DNA from: Nitrospirota bacterium
GTDB taxonomy: Bacteria > Nitrospirota > Thermodesulfovibrionia > Thermodesulfovibrionales > UBA9159
Reading direction: 5' to 3'
NCBI GenBank assembly: GCA_021790195.1
Contig: JAJYIF010000016.1
Span: forward strand, 1-64,000
Length of the DNA stretch: 64,000 nucleotides
Shown in pieces: positions 35,141 to 44,030 of this stretch (positions are counted from its first letter, which is position 1; each line of letters begins with the position of its first letter). Position numbers and translations under genes: made by a program. A model generated the notes under the pieces. That model was not told the DNA's origin. It worked only from the letters and a program-made list of their open reading frames with translations, and did no database searches.

Positions 35141-36080
35141 GAGCAGGAGCTCCAGTAATCTGTTCTTCCCCGCCGGCCTTCGTCCCGGAATAGTAATACC
35201 AAAAGACTGCGGCCAGCATCACGAGTCCGAGGTAGCTCTGCAGGACATACACCCCGAAATGGTATATAAGGGCTATGAGAGGTCCGATAAGGGGGATATA
35301 TCCTATGGGATAGCTCATAAACCAGACAAAGAAACTAATAATGAAATAGCCCGTGAAGATCACACAATAGAAATAAAGCGCATCGCCGTGCTTATAAAGA
35401 TATCGCACCGCTTCCTTGAGCGACCTCGCCGCACCCTCTCTTTTTGAAACGAGGACCGCAGAGCCATAGACCGCAACCGATAATGTGATCAATATGAGGA
35501 CAAGGCCGACTACAAAGAGGATAAGGGAGAAGAATATCCCGAGGAAAAGCGCAAGGGCGGCCTCCTGCTCCTTTGCGATGGAAACAATGGCGGCTATTGC
35601 CCCGCCGAAGAGACCGAGGATAAAGGCTACGAAGGTGAACATCAAACCGGCCAATATGGTAAAACCTACTAGCGGGAAGAACAGTCTTTTGCCCTCTGAG
35701 ATGAAGGTCTTCATGTGGAACCTGTCGTCGCTTCCCTCCATTATCCTGTTTATGACACCGATGGACCCCCCGAACAGAAAAAGCCCAAGCGCGAGTACGA
35801 CCAGAAGATAGACCAGGAGACTCGAAAGGACAAGAACGACGAGCGCAAAATACTTCGAAAGTAGCTCGGCCGGCTCCCTGAAAGTTCTCAGGGCATCCTC
35901 TATGCGCGACAGTTCCGTAAGGTCCAGACCGAATATTATGAAGGCTATAGCCAGAGGAACTCCCACCAGGACCAGGAACCCGGCAAAACTCGCAAACATA
36001 GCGCCCACCTGAATAAGCACAAGCTGCCAGTTCCTGTTGATGATCCTGAAGCCGTTCCTTATGGCCTCCCTGTATCTCAT
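35046..36080 (-). CDS. Multi-spanning membrane protein of unknown function
   Basis: A protein of 344 residues with about six hydrophobic segments (for example around 20-48, 80-108, 135-170, 180-210, 245-275, 285-300). RSLKEAVRYLYKHGDALYFY resembles the cytoplasmic loops of YciC/glycerophosphodiesterase-membrane-type proteins, but no family is certain. The final 45 residues are Ala/Pro/Glu-rich. It overlaps trpF by four bases (ATGA), so it is co-translated with tryptophan genes without an obvious link, and its 3' end overlaps the lipoate ligase gene by 95 bases. Confidence 0.8.
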   Translation of the reverse strand: MRYREAIRNGFRIINRNWQLVLIQVGAMFASFAGFLVLVGVPLAIAFIIFGLDLTELSRIEDALRTFREPAELLSKYFALVVLVLSSLLVYLLVVLALGLFLFGGSIGVINRIMEGSDDRFHMKTFISEGKRLFFPLVGFTILAGLMFTFVAFILGLFGGAIAAIVSIAKEQEAALALFLGIFFSLILFVVGLVLILITLSVAVYGSAVLVSKREGAARSLKEAVRYLYKHGDALYFYCVIFTGYFIISFFVWFMSYPIGYIPLIGPLIALIYHFGVYVLQSYLGLVMLAAVFWYYYSGTKAGGEEQITGAPAPTAEAATPATGISEAPAHGQDELPPEKESQA

Positions 36081-36688
36081 ACCACGCTCTTCGCCCTCTC
36101 GATGAAGAGTTTCAGCTTCTTATAATCCTTCTTTCCCTTGTCCTCCTCGACGCCGCTGCTGACATCCACAGCATAGGGTCCGACCCGTCTGACGGCCTTT
36201 TCCACATTGTCGGGATTAAGCCCGCCCGCAAGGATTATCTTTCCGAACTGTTTAGCGTCCACCGCAATGTCCCAGTTAAATATCTGGCCCGTTCCCCCGA
36301 AAGACTCGGAGGCATAGGTGTCGAGGAGAAATGCCGAGACCTTGTATTTCCTCAAGGGCTCCAGGTCGCTCAACTCCTTCACCCTTATCGCTTTGATCAC
36401 CCTTCCGCTCAACATGCATGCCTCCGGAGACTCATGTCCGTGCAGCTGGGCCACATCCAGAGAAACGTATCTCATGATCCTTTCGATCTCCTCTGCGGAC
36501 CTGTCGACGAAGACGCCCACAGTCGTGAGATAAGGAGGGAGCTTCTTGATTATCTCCCTTGCCTCCTTATGAGAGATGCTCCTCGGACTGTTCTCATAGA
36601 AAACGAACCCTAAGGCATCGGCGCCGAAGTCGGCGGCGGCGAGGGCGTCTTCCAAATTCGTTATGCCGCAAATCTTGACTCTGACCAT
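36077..36688 (-). CDS. trpF: Phosphoribosylanthranilate isomerase
   Basis: A protein of 203 residues, the Amadori isomerase of tryptophan synthesis. VKICGITN (catalytic Cys), VAQLHGHESPE, FLLDTYASESFGGTGQIFNW (general acid Asp) and LAGGLNPDNV are all present. The ATG at 36688 is chosen for the family N-terminus and TAGGAT upstream rather than the ATG four codons earlier. It lies 30 bases after trpB2. Confidence 0.95.
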   Translation of the reverse strand: MVRVKICGITNLEDALAAADFGADALGFVFYENSPRSISHKEAREIIKKLPPYLTTVGVFVDRSAEEIERIMRYVSLDVAQLHGHESPEACMLSGRVIKAIRVKELSDLEPLRKYKVSAFLLDTYASESFGGTGQIFNWDIAVDAKQFGKIILAGGLNPDNVEKAVRRVGPYAVDVSSGVEEDKGKKDYKKLKLFIERAKSVV

Positions 36689-36718
36689 AATCCTACACAC
36701 TATGCGCTATACGTTTCC

Positions 36719-38074
36719 TTATCCGATTACCGGCAGTCTTGCGAGAGACTCCTTTATCCTCTCATCGGGATAGGCATAGTCCTCCAGCTTCCCCGAATGA
36801 TAGTCTGCATAGGCCGTAAGGTCAAGGTAGCCGTGGCCGCTGAGGTTGAAAAATATGGTCCTCTGCCTGCCCTCATCTTTGCACCGGACCGCCTCGTCGA
36901 TAACAGCCTTGATAGCATGCGACGTCTCCGGCGCGGGTATTATCCCCTCGGACTTTGCAAACGTTATCGCGGCCTCAAAGACCGCTGTCTGGCCGTAAGC
37001 CACCGCCTCTATCAGCTTATCGTGATAGAGCTGACATATAAGAGGGGCGTCGGCATGGTATCTCAGGCCTCCCGCGTGTATTCCCGGCGGCACAAAATCA
37101 TGTCCGAGGGTATACATCATAAGCAGGGGCGTAAGCCCTGCGGTGTCTCCGAAGTCATACCTGAACTGGCCCCTTGTGAGTGTAGGGCACGAAATGGGCT
37201 CGACGGCTATCACTCTTAGATCTTTCCCGTTTATCTTGTCGTGAAGAAAAGGGAAGCTCACCCCTCCGAGGTTGCTTCCTCCCCCGCAGCATCCGATAAT
37301 AACATCAGGATAATCGCCGGCAAGCTCAAACTGTTTCTTGGCCTCCAGGCCGATGACTGTCTGATGAAGAAGGACGTGGTTCAGCACAGAGCCGAGTGCG
37401 TAGTTGGTATCGTTATGCGTGGCCGCGTCTTCGACTGCCTCTGATATGGCGATGCCCAGACTGCCGGGGTTCTCCGGATCGGCCTCAAGGATCTTCCTGC
37501 CGGAATTCGTGACCGATGTCGGACTTGCGTGGACCGTCGCGCCCCATGTCTCCATGGCGATCCTCCGGTAGGGTTTCTGGTTGTAGCTGACCTTGACCAT
37601 ATATACGGTAACCTCAAGCCCGAAAAGGCTGCCCGAAAGAGCCATTGCAGAGCCCCACTGACCGGCGCCGGTCTCGGTGGCTATGCGCTTGATCCCGGCT
37701 TTCTTGTTGTAATATGCCTGAGGTATGGAGGTATTGGGCTTATGGCTTCCCGCCGGACTCACGCCTTCATACTTGTAATAGATCTTCGCGGGGGTGCCGA
37801 GCGCCTTCTCAAGTCTGTGGGCGCGATACAGGGGAGACGGCCTCCAGAGGCTGTATATATCGAGGACCTCATCTGGTATGTCTATCCACCTCTGAGTTGA
37901 GACCTCCTGCTCGATCAGCGCCATGGGGAAAATGGCCGAGAGGTCCTGGGGGCCTACCGGTTTCAAGGTGCCGGGATGCAATGGCGGCTTAGGCAAATTG
38001 GGCATATCGGCCATGATGTTGTACCACTGCTTCGGGATCTCTTTGTCTGGCAGAACTATCTTTGTTTCCTTCAT
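36719..38074 (-). CDS. trpB2: TrpB2-type tryptophan synthase beta chain
   Basis: A protein of 451 residues, longer than classical Trp[21 protein letters not shown] contains the PLP Lys, [11 protein letters not shown] the phosphate loop, and a family-typical N-terminal extension ([18 protein letters not shown]) is present. TrpB2 enzymes turn indole or phosphoserine/serine into tryptophan and usually do not bind TrpA. It sits between trpC and trpF, while a normal trpBA pair lies 5 kb away. AGGAGGACAAT precedes the ATG. Confidence 0.95.
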   Translation of the reverse strand: MKETKIVLPDKEIPKQWYNIMADMPNLPKPPLHPGTLKPVGPQDLSAIFPMALIEQEVSTQRWIDIPDEVLDIYSLWRPSPLYRAHRLEKALGTPAKIYYKYEGVSPAGSHKPNTSIPQAYYNKKAGIKRIATETGAGQWGSAMALSGSLFGLEVTVYMVKVSYNQKPYRRIAMETWGATVHASPTSVTNSGRKILEADPENPGSLGIAISEAVEDAATHNDTNYALGSVLNHVLLHQTVIGLEAKKQFELAGDYPDVIIGCCGGGSNLGGVSFPFLHDKINGKDLRVIAVEPISCPTLTRGQFRYDFGDTAGLTPLLMMYTLGHDFVPPGIHAGGLRYHADAPLICQLYHDKLIEAVAYGQTAVFEAAITFAKSEGIIPAPETSHAIKAVIDEAVRCKDEGRQRTIFFNLSGHGYLDLTAYADYHSGKLEDYAYPDERIKESLARLPVIG

Positions 38075-38118
38075 ATTGTCCTCCTGTCCTGGTTTCGCAT
38101 ATATAATGACATATACCT

Positions 38119-38901
38119 TCAGATTCCTCTGAGTTCGTCTATCTTTTTCCCTATGTCCTGAGACTCCATAAGCGTGGTCCCGATAAGCATCGCGTCCACC
38201 CCCTTCTCATCGAGTCTCATCACATCCTCTTTCGTCCTTATGCCGCTTTCGCTCACCACCAGCCGGTCAGGGGGAATCTCCTTCATAAGCAGAAACGTGG
38301 TTCCCAGGTCCACGCTGAGGGTCTTCAGGTCTCTGTTGTTTATGCCTATTATATCAGCATCGAGACGAAGCGCCTGCTCCAGCTCTTCGAAACTATGGAC
38401 CTCAAAAAGAACGGATAGGCCCAGATCGCGCGCAAGCCCGAGATAATCCCCGGCCTGGGCCGGGTCGAGCATTGCCGCAATGAGCAGGACCGCATCCGCA
38501 CCGTTTGCCCTCGATTCATAAATCTGATACTCGTCGAGTATAAAGTCCTTCCTCAGCACAGGCCTCGATACCGCCTTCTTGATCTCCGGAATGCAGCCGA
38601 GATCGCCCGAAAAGAAATCCTCCTCGGTCAGGACCGAGACTGCATCAACCGCCTTGTCCTCATATATCCTGGCTATGCCTACGGGATCGAAATCCTTTCT
38701 TATCACTCCCTTCGAAGGCGAGGCCTTCTTTATCTCTGCAATGAGCCTGATGTGCCGGTCTCCGCGTCTGATCGCAATCCCGAAGTCGCGCGGCTTTTCC
38801 GCATCCTGAATGCGGTCTTTAAGATCACGCAGGGGATTCCTGCCCTTCGCAATGCTCAGCCTCTCCCTCTTCTTTTCAGCAATCTTGTCGAGAATGGACA
38901 C
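38119..38901 (-). CDS. trpC: Indole-3-glycerol phosphate synthase
   Basis: A protein of 260 residues that closes the indole ring from Cd[18 protein letters not shown] (catalytic Lys), [25 protein letters not shown] and VVSESGIRT define the TrpC barrel. It begins with GTG at 38901, with no ribosome binding site; the promoter's -10 box ends six bases upstream, which suggests a leaderless mRNA. First gene of trpC-trpB2-trpF-membrane protein. trpE, trpG and trpD are not in the window. Confidence 0.96.
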   Translation of the reverse strand: MSILDKIAEKKRERLSIAKGRNPLRDLKDRIQDAEKPRDFGIAIRRGDRHIRLIAEIKKASPSKGVIRKDFDPVGIARIYEDKAVDAVSVLTEEDFFSGDLGCIPEIKKAVSRPVLRKDFILDEYQIYESRANGADAVLLIAAMLDPAQAGDYLGLARDLGLSVLFEVHSFEELEQALRLDADIIGINNRDLKTLSVDLGTTFLLMKEIPPDRLVVSESGIRTKEDVMRLDEKGVDAMLIGTTLMESQDIGKKIDELRGI

Positions 38902-38907
38902 TTATGA

Positions 38908-38936
38908 ATTTTAAGGCAAAACAGGGATTTTTACAA
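38908..38936 (-). promoter_or_regulatory. Promoter of trpC, leaderless arrangement
   Basis: TTGTAA (38931-38936) and TAAAAT (38908-38913) are 17 bases apart. The expected transcription start falls on or next to the GTG start codon. Confidence 0.6.
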
Positions 38937-39113
38937 TAGCCATGACGGCTTCCTCGGCTGGCTTAATTACCGGATAAGGCCGGTAAAAGAAGATCTTCGA
39001 CATTTCTGGCGAGCCCTGTTCTTTTGAGATGGCTCTCCGGGTGGGCGTATGGACTGCGTGATTGTATCTCGGGTAAATCTATTTCCAGGATGTTCAGACG
39101 CTCGTTCCCTTTC

Positions 39114-39314
39114 TCAACCGAGAGCCTTCAGCATTTCCATCTCTTTGCGCAACACGGTATTCACAACCTTATTCAGGTCGACATTCTTCTTCAATGCCTT
39201 CTTGCTGTAGAATGCCTTTAGCTCTTTATCGAGGTAAACCGGGATTTCAAGTTCTTCCACCGGCCTGCAGAACTTGCCCTGTTCAGCTTTCGAAAAATCG
39301 TATTCCTTTTTCAT
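39114..39314 (-). CDS. Small antitoxin-like protein
   Basis: A protein of 66 residues (MKKEYDFSKAEQGKFCRPVEELEIPVYL...). The MKKEYDFSK start and the DKELKAFYSKKALKKNVDLN segment recall BrnA/CopG-type DNA-binding antitoxins, but the assignment is by resemblance only. It follows a PIN toxin by 15 bases. No matching RelE/BrnT toxin is adjacent, so it is an orphan or a second partner of the PIN protein. Confidence 0.65.
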   Translation of the reverse strand: MKKEYDFSKAEQGKFCRPVEELEIPVYLDKELKAFYSKKALKKNVDLNKVVNTVLRKEMEMLKALG

Positions 39315-39329
39315 CTCTTAGTTACCCTT

Positions 39330-39743
39330 TCAAGCTTTCCCGCTTTTCAATATTTTCCTGGCTTTCTTCTTCATATCCTCATCAAATGTTATCAACCGCG
39401 AATCGAATTCTTTCGCCACCTGCACCACGACAGCATCCATGCCCCTAAGCCCCGACCTGGCGGCTATATCTGCCGCCTCAATCGCGGATTTGTCGTCAAG
39501 CATTACAAACGAAAGGTTTTCAATGCTTGTCAGTTCATCCTTGACCTGCATAGCCAACTGCTCAATGCCGGTTCTTCGTCTGACCGCCGACACTACTTCC
39601 ACCAAGATAGTGTAAGGCATAATGGCAAATGCCTTGCCGTTCAGGACTTCTTCCATTACTGCAGAAGCCTCTTTGTGCATGGGCTCACTCTCCAATAGAG
39701 ACGAGATAATAACCGAACTGTCAATAGTGAGCTTCCTTACCAT
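39330..39743 (-). CDS. PIN-domain ribonuclease toxin (VapC-like)
   Basis: A protein of 137 residues. Acidic residues of the PIN site are visible in LTIDSSVIISSLL, TILVEVVSAVRR, GLRGMDAVVVQVA and ITFDEDM. PIN toxins cleave tRNA or rRNA when not bound by antitoxin. The ATG at 39743 overlaps the end of the upstream antitoxin gene, and the arrangement antitoxin-toxin matches VapBC. Confidence 0.88.
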   Translation of the reverse strand: MVRKLTIDSSVIISSLLESEPMHKEASAVMEEVLNGKAFAIMPYTILVEVVSAVRRRTGIEQLAMQVKDELTSIENLSFVMLDDKSAIEAADIAARSGLRGMDAVVVQVAKEFDSRLITFDEDMKKKARKILKSGKA

Positions 39744-39946
39744 GTCTTTTCCCGCTGATAATTCATCTCTTCTTCGGCGGACATCTCGTCCCACTTTGAT
39801 GAAATCTTTTTACCCAGCGTTTTCCATGCCGTCAACCTATTCTTCGCGATCCTTGTCCTGGATATCTCCTTAAGAATCAGTTCTTTCTTTATCTCTTTTA
39901 TTTCATGTATCAGATTCGACAGCTTGTCTTCCAATGCCGTTGCCAT
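39737..39946 (-). CDS. Antitoxin of PIN toxin (VapB-like)
   Basis: A protein of 69 residues (MATALEDKLSNLIHEIKEIKKEL...MSAEEEMNYQREKTW). It is highly charged and mostly helical, with no clear DNA-binding motif. AAGGAGG eight bases upstream fixes the ATG at 39946. It overlaps the PIN gene by seven bases, which supports the antitoxin role; the family of the protein is not certain. Confidence 0.75.
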   Translation of the reverse strand: MATALEDKLSNLIHEIKEIKKELILKEISRTRIAKNRLTAWKTLGKKISSKWDEMSAEEEMNYQREKTW

Positions 39947-39972
39947 ATCACACACCTCCTTGTCACTTTTCT

Positions 39973-39981
39973 ATTTTACCA
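39973..39981 (-). promoter_or_regulatory. Extended -10 promoter of the antitoxin/PIN pair
   Basis: The minus strand reads TGGTAAAAT (within GATGGTAAAAT), 26 bases before the antitoxin ATG. No consensus -35 is visible. Confidence 0.45.
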
Positions 39982-40207
39982 TCTTCTCGGCTAAGGCATC
40001 TTAGCGCAAATGCCCTATACCAAACCCCTAGATTCTCAGCCTTTGTCAAATCCCTTCCCGACCACTGTCTGACTTTTTCCCTGCGATTGCGCAGACAGTG
40101 TCTTAATCCGACGATGTCCTCTTCGGCATGTCACTTCCCATTCCCCCCCTTTCAGCAATTCCTGCATCTCCTGAATCAGCTTAAGAATATTCCAAGCTCG
40201 CGTCTAC

Positions 40208-40498
40208 TCATTCCATATCGTCTTTATTCATCATCGAGCGGAGGCGTCTCAAAGCTGCTTCAATCGTTCTTCCATGGTCTTCAATTGACCCGAGAATCTC
40301 GACCGGTGTCCGCGTGTCGCGCTCTATATGTGCGCGGGGGTTTACCGCCTTGAGGTCATAAACTGCCGCATCGATCGAAGCCGCCTTTGCCTGCGCATCC
40401 CGCGCTGCCTTCTCCGCATAGGCGATTGAATCGCGGCACTCTGCTCGCGGGATATGGAGGTCGATCCAGCAACAAGCGGGAGTCCTATGAATCCGTTT
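40208..40498 (-). pseudogene. C-terminal fragment of an N-6 DNA methylase (HsdM-like), decayed
   Basis: An open frame of 96 codons ends at TGA 40208-40210, without a start codon. Residues about 20-90 contain AEKAARDAQAKAASIDAAVY, then DLKAVNP and RDTRTPVEILGSI. This is the conserved C-terminal part of type I/II N-6 adenine methylases. It continues in frame directly after the stop of the small antitoxin gene. The rest of the methylase is absent, and the 260 bases further on to the next gene contain only non-coding debris, so this is the scar of an earlier restriction-modification system. Confidence 0.5.
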
Positions 40499-40690
40499 CT
40501 ACGTCTTCTTCCCACCAGAGTTGGGCCTTACAGCTTTCACTCGGCCGTCCTGCCATATTGCAAGTGGGGTATTGGACCGCATCGCGGTTTCCCTGGCCTT
40601 TTTCGCCGCCCGCTTGAGTGCGGGAAGCGCGGCCTTGAAATCGGCATCATGGCGGGATGGACTTATAGTTCTTTTGGCCTTCAGACTCAT
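40499..40690 (-). CDS. Small partner (putative antitoxin) of zeta-like toxin
   Basis: A basic protein of 63 residues (MSLKAKRTISPSRHDADFKA...LAIWQDGRVKAV). The TPLAIWQDGRVKAV ending is typical of the small proteins that accompany zeta-like ATPases in many genomes. Its ATG overlaps the toxin stop (ATGA), so translation is coupled. The antitoxin role is inferred from position. Confidence 0.7.
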   Translation of the reverse strand: MSLKAKRTISPSRHDADFKAALPALKRAAKKARETAMRSNTPLAIWQDGRVKAVRPNSGGKKT

Positions 40691-41214
40691 CTGTTCACTC
40701 CTTCTTCGATAAGTTGTGGGCTCGGCCCCGAATTGTCGAAAAGAGCCCATTCATCCACAAGGTTCTTGTATATAGCGTGGAAATTCCTGATCCCTGCTGC
40801 AAAGCGGCGTTGTATCACTGGGACCGGGACATCATGCCCTCCCTGCGACACCCTTATCTTCACCCTGCTTATCGCAAGATCAACGCTGGGAAGGGATAGA
40901 AAAAACAGCTTAACCACATAGCCGCTTGCCCGCCACTTTGGTATCAATTGCACATACATTTTACCACTCAAGGTAGTTTCAAAGGCAAAGCTGCGGCCCT
41001 TGCGGACATGCTCGTAAATTTGCGCCAGCATCAGCCTGCCTGCTTTTATCGCGGCGACTTCAGGCGCAAACGGGCTCAAACCGGCGGCTATCAGATCGGC
41101 GTTCACAAAGTTGGGACACCCGGCCTCATTCGGCAGAAACTCCTTTGCGAACGAAGTCTTGCCCGCTCCATTAGGCCCGGCGATGATAATGATTTTCTTG
41201 CGTTTCCTATTCAA
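40687..41214 (-). CDS. Zeta toxin-like P-loop kinase
   Basis: A protein of 175 residues. IIIIAGPNGAGKTSFAKEFL is the Walker A motif, FVNADLIAAGLSPFAPEVAAI the zeta-type substrate region, and FAFETTLSGKMYVQLI is conserved. Zeta toxins phosphorylate UDP-N-acetylglucosamine, though family function varies. The start is TTG 41214, overlapping the stop of a small upstream ORF (TTGA); the protein starts a few residues before the P-loop, so this start is probable. Confidence 0.85.
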   Translation of the reverse strand: MNRKRKKIIIIAGPNGAGKTSFAKEFLPNEAGCPNFVNADLIAAGLSPFAPEVAAIKAGRLMLAQIYEHVRKGRSFAFETTLSGKMYVQLIPKWRASGYVVKLFFLSLPSVDLAISRVKIRVSQGGHDVPVPVIQRRFAAGIRNFHAIYKNLVDEWALFDNSGPSPQLIEEGVNR

Positions 41215-41360
41215 GCATTCGCCCCTCTTGTCTCAGCCATAAGCCATTTGATGGCCGCGTCCTCACTTTTTTCTATGGCAATTTCTACAGCGCGTTTACA
41301 CCCCGATCTAGCCTTCTCAATAGCGACCTTCAATTTTGTCCACCAGTTGCTTATAGACAT
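41211..41360 (-). CDS. Possible 49-residue protein bridging res and the zeta-like toxin
   Basis: A short frame, MSISNWWTKLKVAIEKARSG..., overlaps the last 44 bases of res in another frame and ends in the TTGA that starts the toxin gene. GAGG lies five bases before its ATG. It is amphipathic and helix-prone (IEKSEDAAIKWLMAE). No family is recognised. The coupling at both ends suggests it is real, but it may be an accident of the junction. Confidence 0.4.
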   Translation of the reverse strand: MSISNWWTKLKVAIEKARSGCKRAVEIAIEKSEDAAIKWLMAETRGANA

Positions 41361-43965
41361 TCCTGCCTCGCGCATCTTTCTTCTCCGCCATAAGGAAAAG
41401 GCCTTTCCCTTTACTTTTCTCTTCCCATAATTCGCCAAGATTCCGCTTTTCCTTCGAATCGTCGTTTGTAATATATTGCTTGCCTTTGTATTCAATCACA
41501 AAAATGCGTCCGTCCAATAACTCCGCCACAAAATCAGGCCAAAACATATCCGTTGATGTCGGTAAGCCAAAAGAATATTTGGACTTGGCTACGTTTTTGA
41601 TCCAGTGCTTCACCTGCGGCAGACTGTCCAATGCTTTTGCACACTCAAATTCCTCGCCGGATGATTCAAGCTCGCCGATAAGGGGATGAAAGTGTTTGCG
41701 GAATTTGTAAGGAGCCTGTTTATAGTAATAATTGGCAGCGTAATTGTTAAGGGTAAAGATAACTGGGAACTCATAGCTTGTCTCGACCGCAGCAGCCAGC
41801 CCGAAAAGAGTTGTCTGATAACCTTCTTCATGGGCTTTTTGATAATACTCCTTGATCTTCTCGATAAGCACCTTTGCCAGAGGGTACTGGCTTCTAATCA
41901 ACGCCGCAAGTTTGAATTTCCTTTGCTCCAGCAAGTAATCGATTGTGCGCCTCAAGAACTCCAGCATCACTTCTTGCCGCACAAACTTCTGGCGCACTTG
42001 TTTGTCCAGTTGGCGCGAAAAATCCCCGGCAGTCAACAAACTGGGAACGTCGCTTAAATCCAGTTGCCGTGAATCATCCACCAGGCCATAAACTACCTTC
42101 TTGCCCAGGATGTCCACTTCAAAGGTCCGGGCAGTCTCATTGATCGAGAACTCCGCCTCGGAAAGTTCGGCGGGATAGTCAAGAAGGCTCCATCCTTTCT
42201 CAGGTAGAAACAGCTCTTTCTCAACAAGCTCCAACTCGCCCTGAATCCAGATACAGAGTCGAGGCACGGTAAGTTTTTCGCCTTTTTCGGCCGGTGTCAG
42301 ATTACGCTTGCGAAGGCTGCGATAAACATGGACTCTTTTCCTCACATCCTCAATCCGGGCCGGCGGTACAGCGCCGATGATTTTCTCGGCAAGCTCATCG
42401 CTGATATCACCATTGACCTCAATCTTCACCTGACCGATCTCATCTTCTTTCACGTTTATCTGCGCGCTTTCTTCTTCGGTCATACAACCAAAGTCCGGCA
42501 TATCCTCAAGTGTAAATATCAAAGGCTCAGGCGCCTTATAAGTAAGCAAAGGCAAATCTGTTTCCTCAATGAGAGGAGGCTGCGACTGCTGAAGATAAGC
42601 GTCTATTTCCTCCTCTTCGAAACCCATAGACACAAGGCGGTCATGCAATTGGCTTGCGGCCAGGGCAAAGTCTGAAGACGACACATGGGCATACGCCCGG
42701 TTAAGTTCGTCGTGCTGCCGCTTCTTTGCATACGGCATCCTCAGCACTCTACCCAATAACTGCTCGACATCCTTGCTGGAATGTATGTTGGCTACGGAAC
42801 AAAAGACATATGCAAATGAACAGTCCCAACCTTCTTTTAGCGCCTCTACGGTAATCACATATTCAACCTTGCATCCGGGATCAAAAAGGTCAATCCCATC
42901 AAGCTCACGCTGGATGCCGGTTGCAACGGCAATGCTGCCGGGAGATATCTTCTCATTTTCGATCAGATGCTGTCTGAGCGCTTCAACCGTGACCTCTTTG
43001 TCCTTGCTCTCCGCCTGAAGCAGGACGATAGGGCGGATATATGACGCATCTTCTTTCGCCTTGAGCCCGAGCTTCTTGCAGGTCAATATCGCGTCGCGGA
43101 CCGCTTCCTGCCAATTATTATGTTCGGTCAGCATGATCGGCAGCTTGATCATATCCTCGGCCTTCAACTCCGAGGCGGAAACCCTGAAAAGCACGTTGCT
43201 TGCGGTTGCCTTGCCGGTGTCGGGCGTCGCCGTATACTCTACAATACATGCCGGGCGGACACGTTGAAGCACCTCAAAAGTCAGTGAGGTTCGGGCATTA
43301 TGTGCCTCATCCATAATTACAAGCGGCTTATGGATGTGCAGAAGATTTGCAAAAGAATATTTTATCTTTCCGGCATCGGGACCTTCTTCAATTAGTTCGA
43401 GGCCAGGCCTCGTGGGAGAGATTCGTGAGAAGTGTGGCTCGAAGTTTTCATTATGAGCGTATATCTTTCTGCCCTCCGTGTTATTTACCCGGAGAGTCGC
43501 CAGCGTGCCGACGATCAAACAAACCTTTTCCGTCAGGTCCTGAGGCCGAATCTGCTCTATTTCAGAGATATCGAATACCGCCACTCTTCCTTCAAAGGCA
43601 TTGTCTATCGCTTCACGACACGGATGAGAAGGCTTTCGTAAAACCTCAAGCGTCTGTTCCCTGATGGTGTTTGACGGCACGAGCCAGAGCACAACAGGGT
43701 AATCCTGTTCAAGATAGCTTCGGGTCTCGGCAATGCTGTATGCCGCGAGTACTGTCTTGCCTCCGCCCGTCGGAAGTCGCAAGCAAACATAAGGGACGTC
43801 ATCAAGGCCATCCACCGTGCGATAGGGTGGATGAAGTCTATCGGGCTCTCTTTTTCTCAAAGCTTCATCAAATGCCTGTTTCGGCCCGATAACACGCGCC
43901 TCTTCCAGAAATTCGCGCAGGACCTTCAGCGACGTCTTCTGGTAATCCTTTAACTCAAAAGCCAT
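41317..43965 (-). CDS. res: Type III restriction enzyme Res subunit
   Basis: A protein of 882 residues. The N-terminal SF2 helicase has Walker A LPTGGGKTVLAAY, the DEAH box (VIMDEAHNART), SAT-like EYTATPDTG and motif VI QLLGRVLRMPY. The C-terminal nuclease has FWPDFVAELLDGRIFVIEYK, fitting PD-(D/E)XK (Asp, then Glu-x-Lys). Such subunits translocate on DNA with Mod and cut next to unmethylated sites in opposite orientation. It is separated from mod by a GIY-YIG gene and a repeat cluster, which is not the usual adjacent mod-res order. Confidence 0.93.
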   Translation of the reverse strand: MAFELKDYQKTSLKVLREFLEEARVIGPKQAFDEALRKREPDRLHPPYRTVDGLDDVPYVCLRLPTGGGKTVLAAYSIAETRSYLEQDYPVVLWLVPSNTIREQTLEVLRKPSHPCREAIDNAFEGRVAVFDISEIEQIRPQDLTEKVCLIVGTLATLRVNNTEGRKIYAHNENFEPHFSRISPTRPGLELIEEGPDAGKIKYSFANLLHIHKPLVIMDEAHNARTSLTFEVLQRVRPACIVEYTATPDTGKATASNVLFRVSASELKAEDMIKLPIMLTEHNNWQEAVRDAILTCKKLGLKAKEDASYIRPIVLLQAESKDKEVTVEALRQHLIENEKISPGSIAVATGIQRELDGIDLFDPGCKVEYVITVEALKEGWDCSFAYVFCSVANIHSSKDVEQLLGRVLRMPYAKKRQHDELNRAYAHVSSSDFALAASQLHDRLVSMGFEEEEIDAYLQQSQPPLIEETDLPLLTYKAPEPLIFTLEDMPDFGCMTEEESAQINVKEDEIGQVKIEVNGDISDELAEKIIGAVPPARIEDVRKRVHVYRSLRKRNLTPAEKGEKLTVPRLCIWIQGELELVEKELFLPEKGWSLLDYPAELSEAEFSINETARTFEVDILGKKVVYGLVDDSRQLDLSDVPSLLTAGDFSRQLDKQVRQKFVRQEVMLEFLRRTIDYLLEQRKFKLAALIRSQYPLAKVLIEKIKEYYQKAHEEGYQTTLFGLAAAVETSYEFPVIFTLNNYAANYYYKQAPYKFRKHFHPLIGELESSGEEFECAKALDSLPQVKHWIKNVAKSKYSFGLPTSTDMFWPDFVAELLDGRIFVIEYKGKQYITNDDSKEKRNLGELWEEKSKGKGLFLMAEKKDARGRNVYKQLVDKIEGRY

Positions 43966-44001
43966 GATTATCCACTAACCGAATCATTCAGCATTCTCCC
44001 T

Positions 44002-44030
44002 ATTGTCATTCCGGCTTGTCCGGAATCCTT
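44002..44030. repeat. Palindromic repeat ATTCCGG-cttgt-CCGGAAT
   Basis: ATTCCGG at 44008-44014 and CCGGAAT at 44020-44026 form a perfect stem, flanked by GTC. It forms the stop region of the GIY-YIG gene and is the same element as the copies at 44338 and 44708, in inverse orientation. Confidence 0.75.

Noticed and set aside
41211-41495. Full 94-codon frame overlapping the 3' end of res
   Set aside because: The first half lies inside the res nuclease-domain coding region in another frame; only the part from 41360 onward was kept as a possible small gene.
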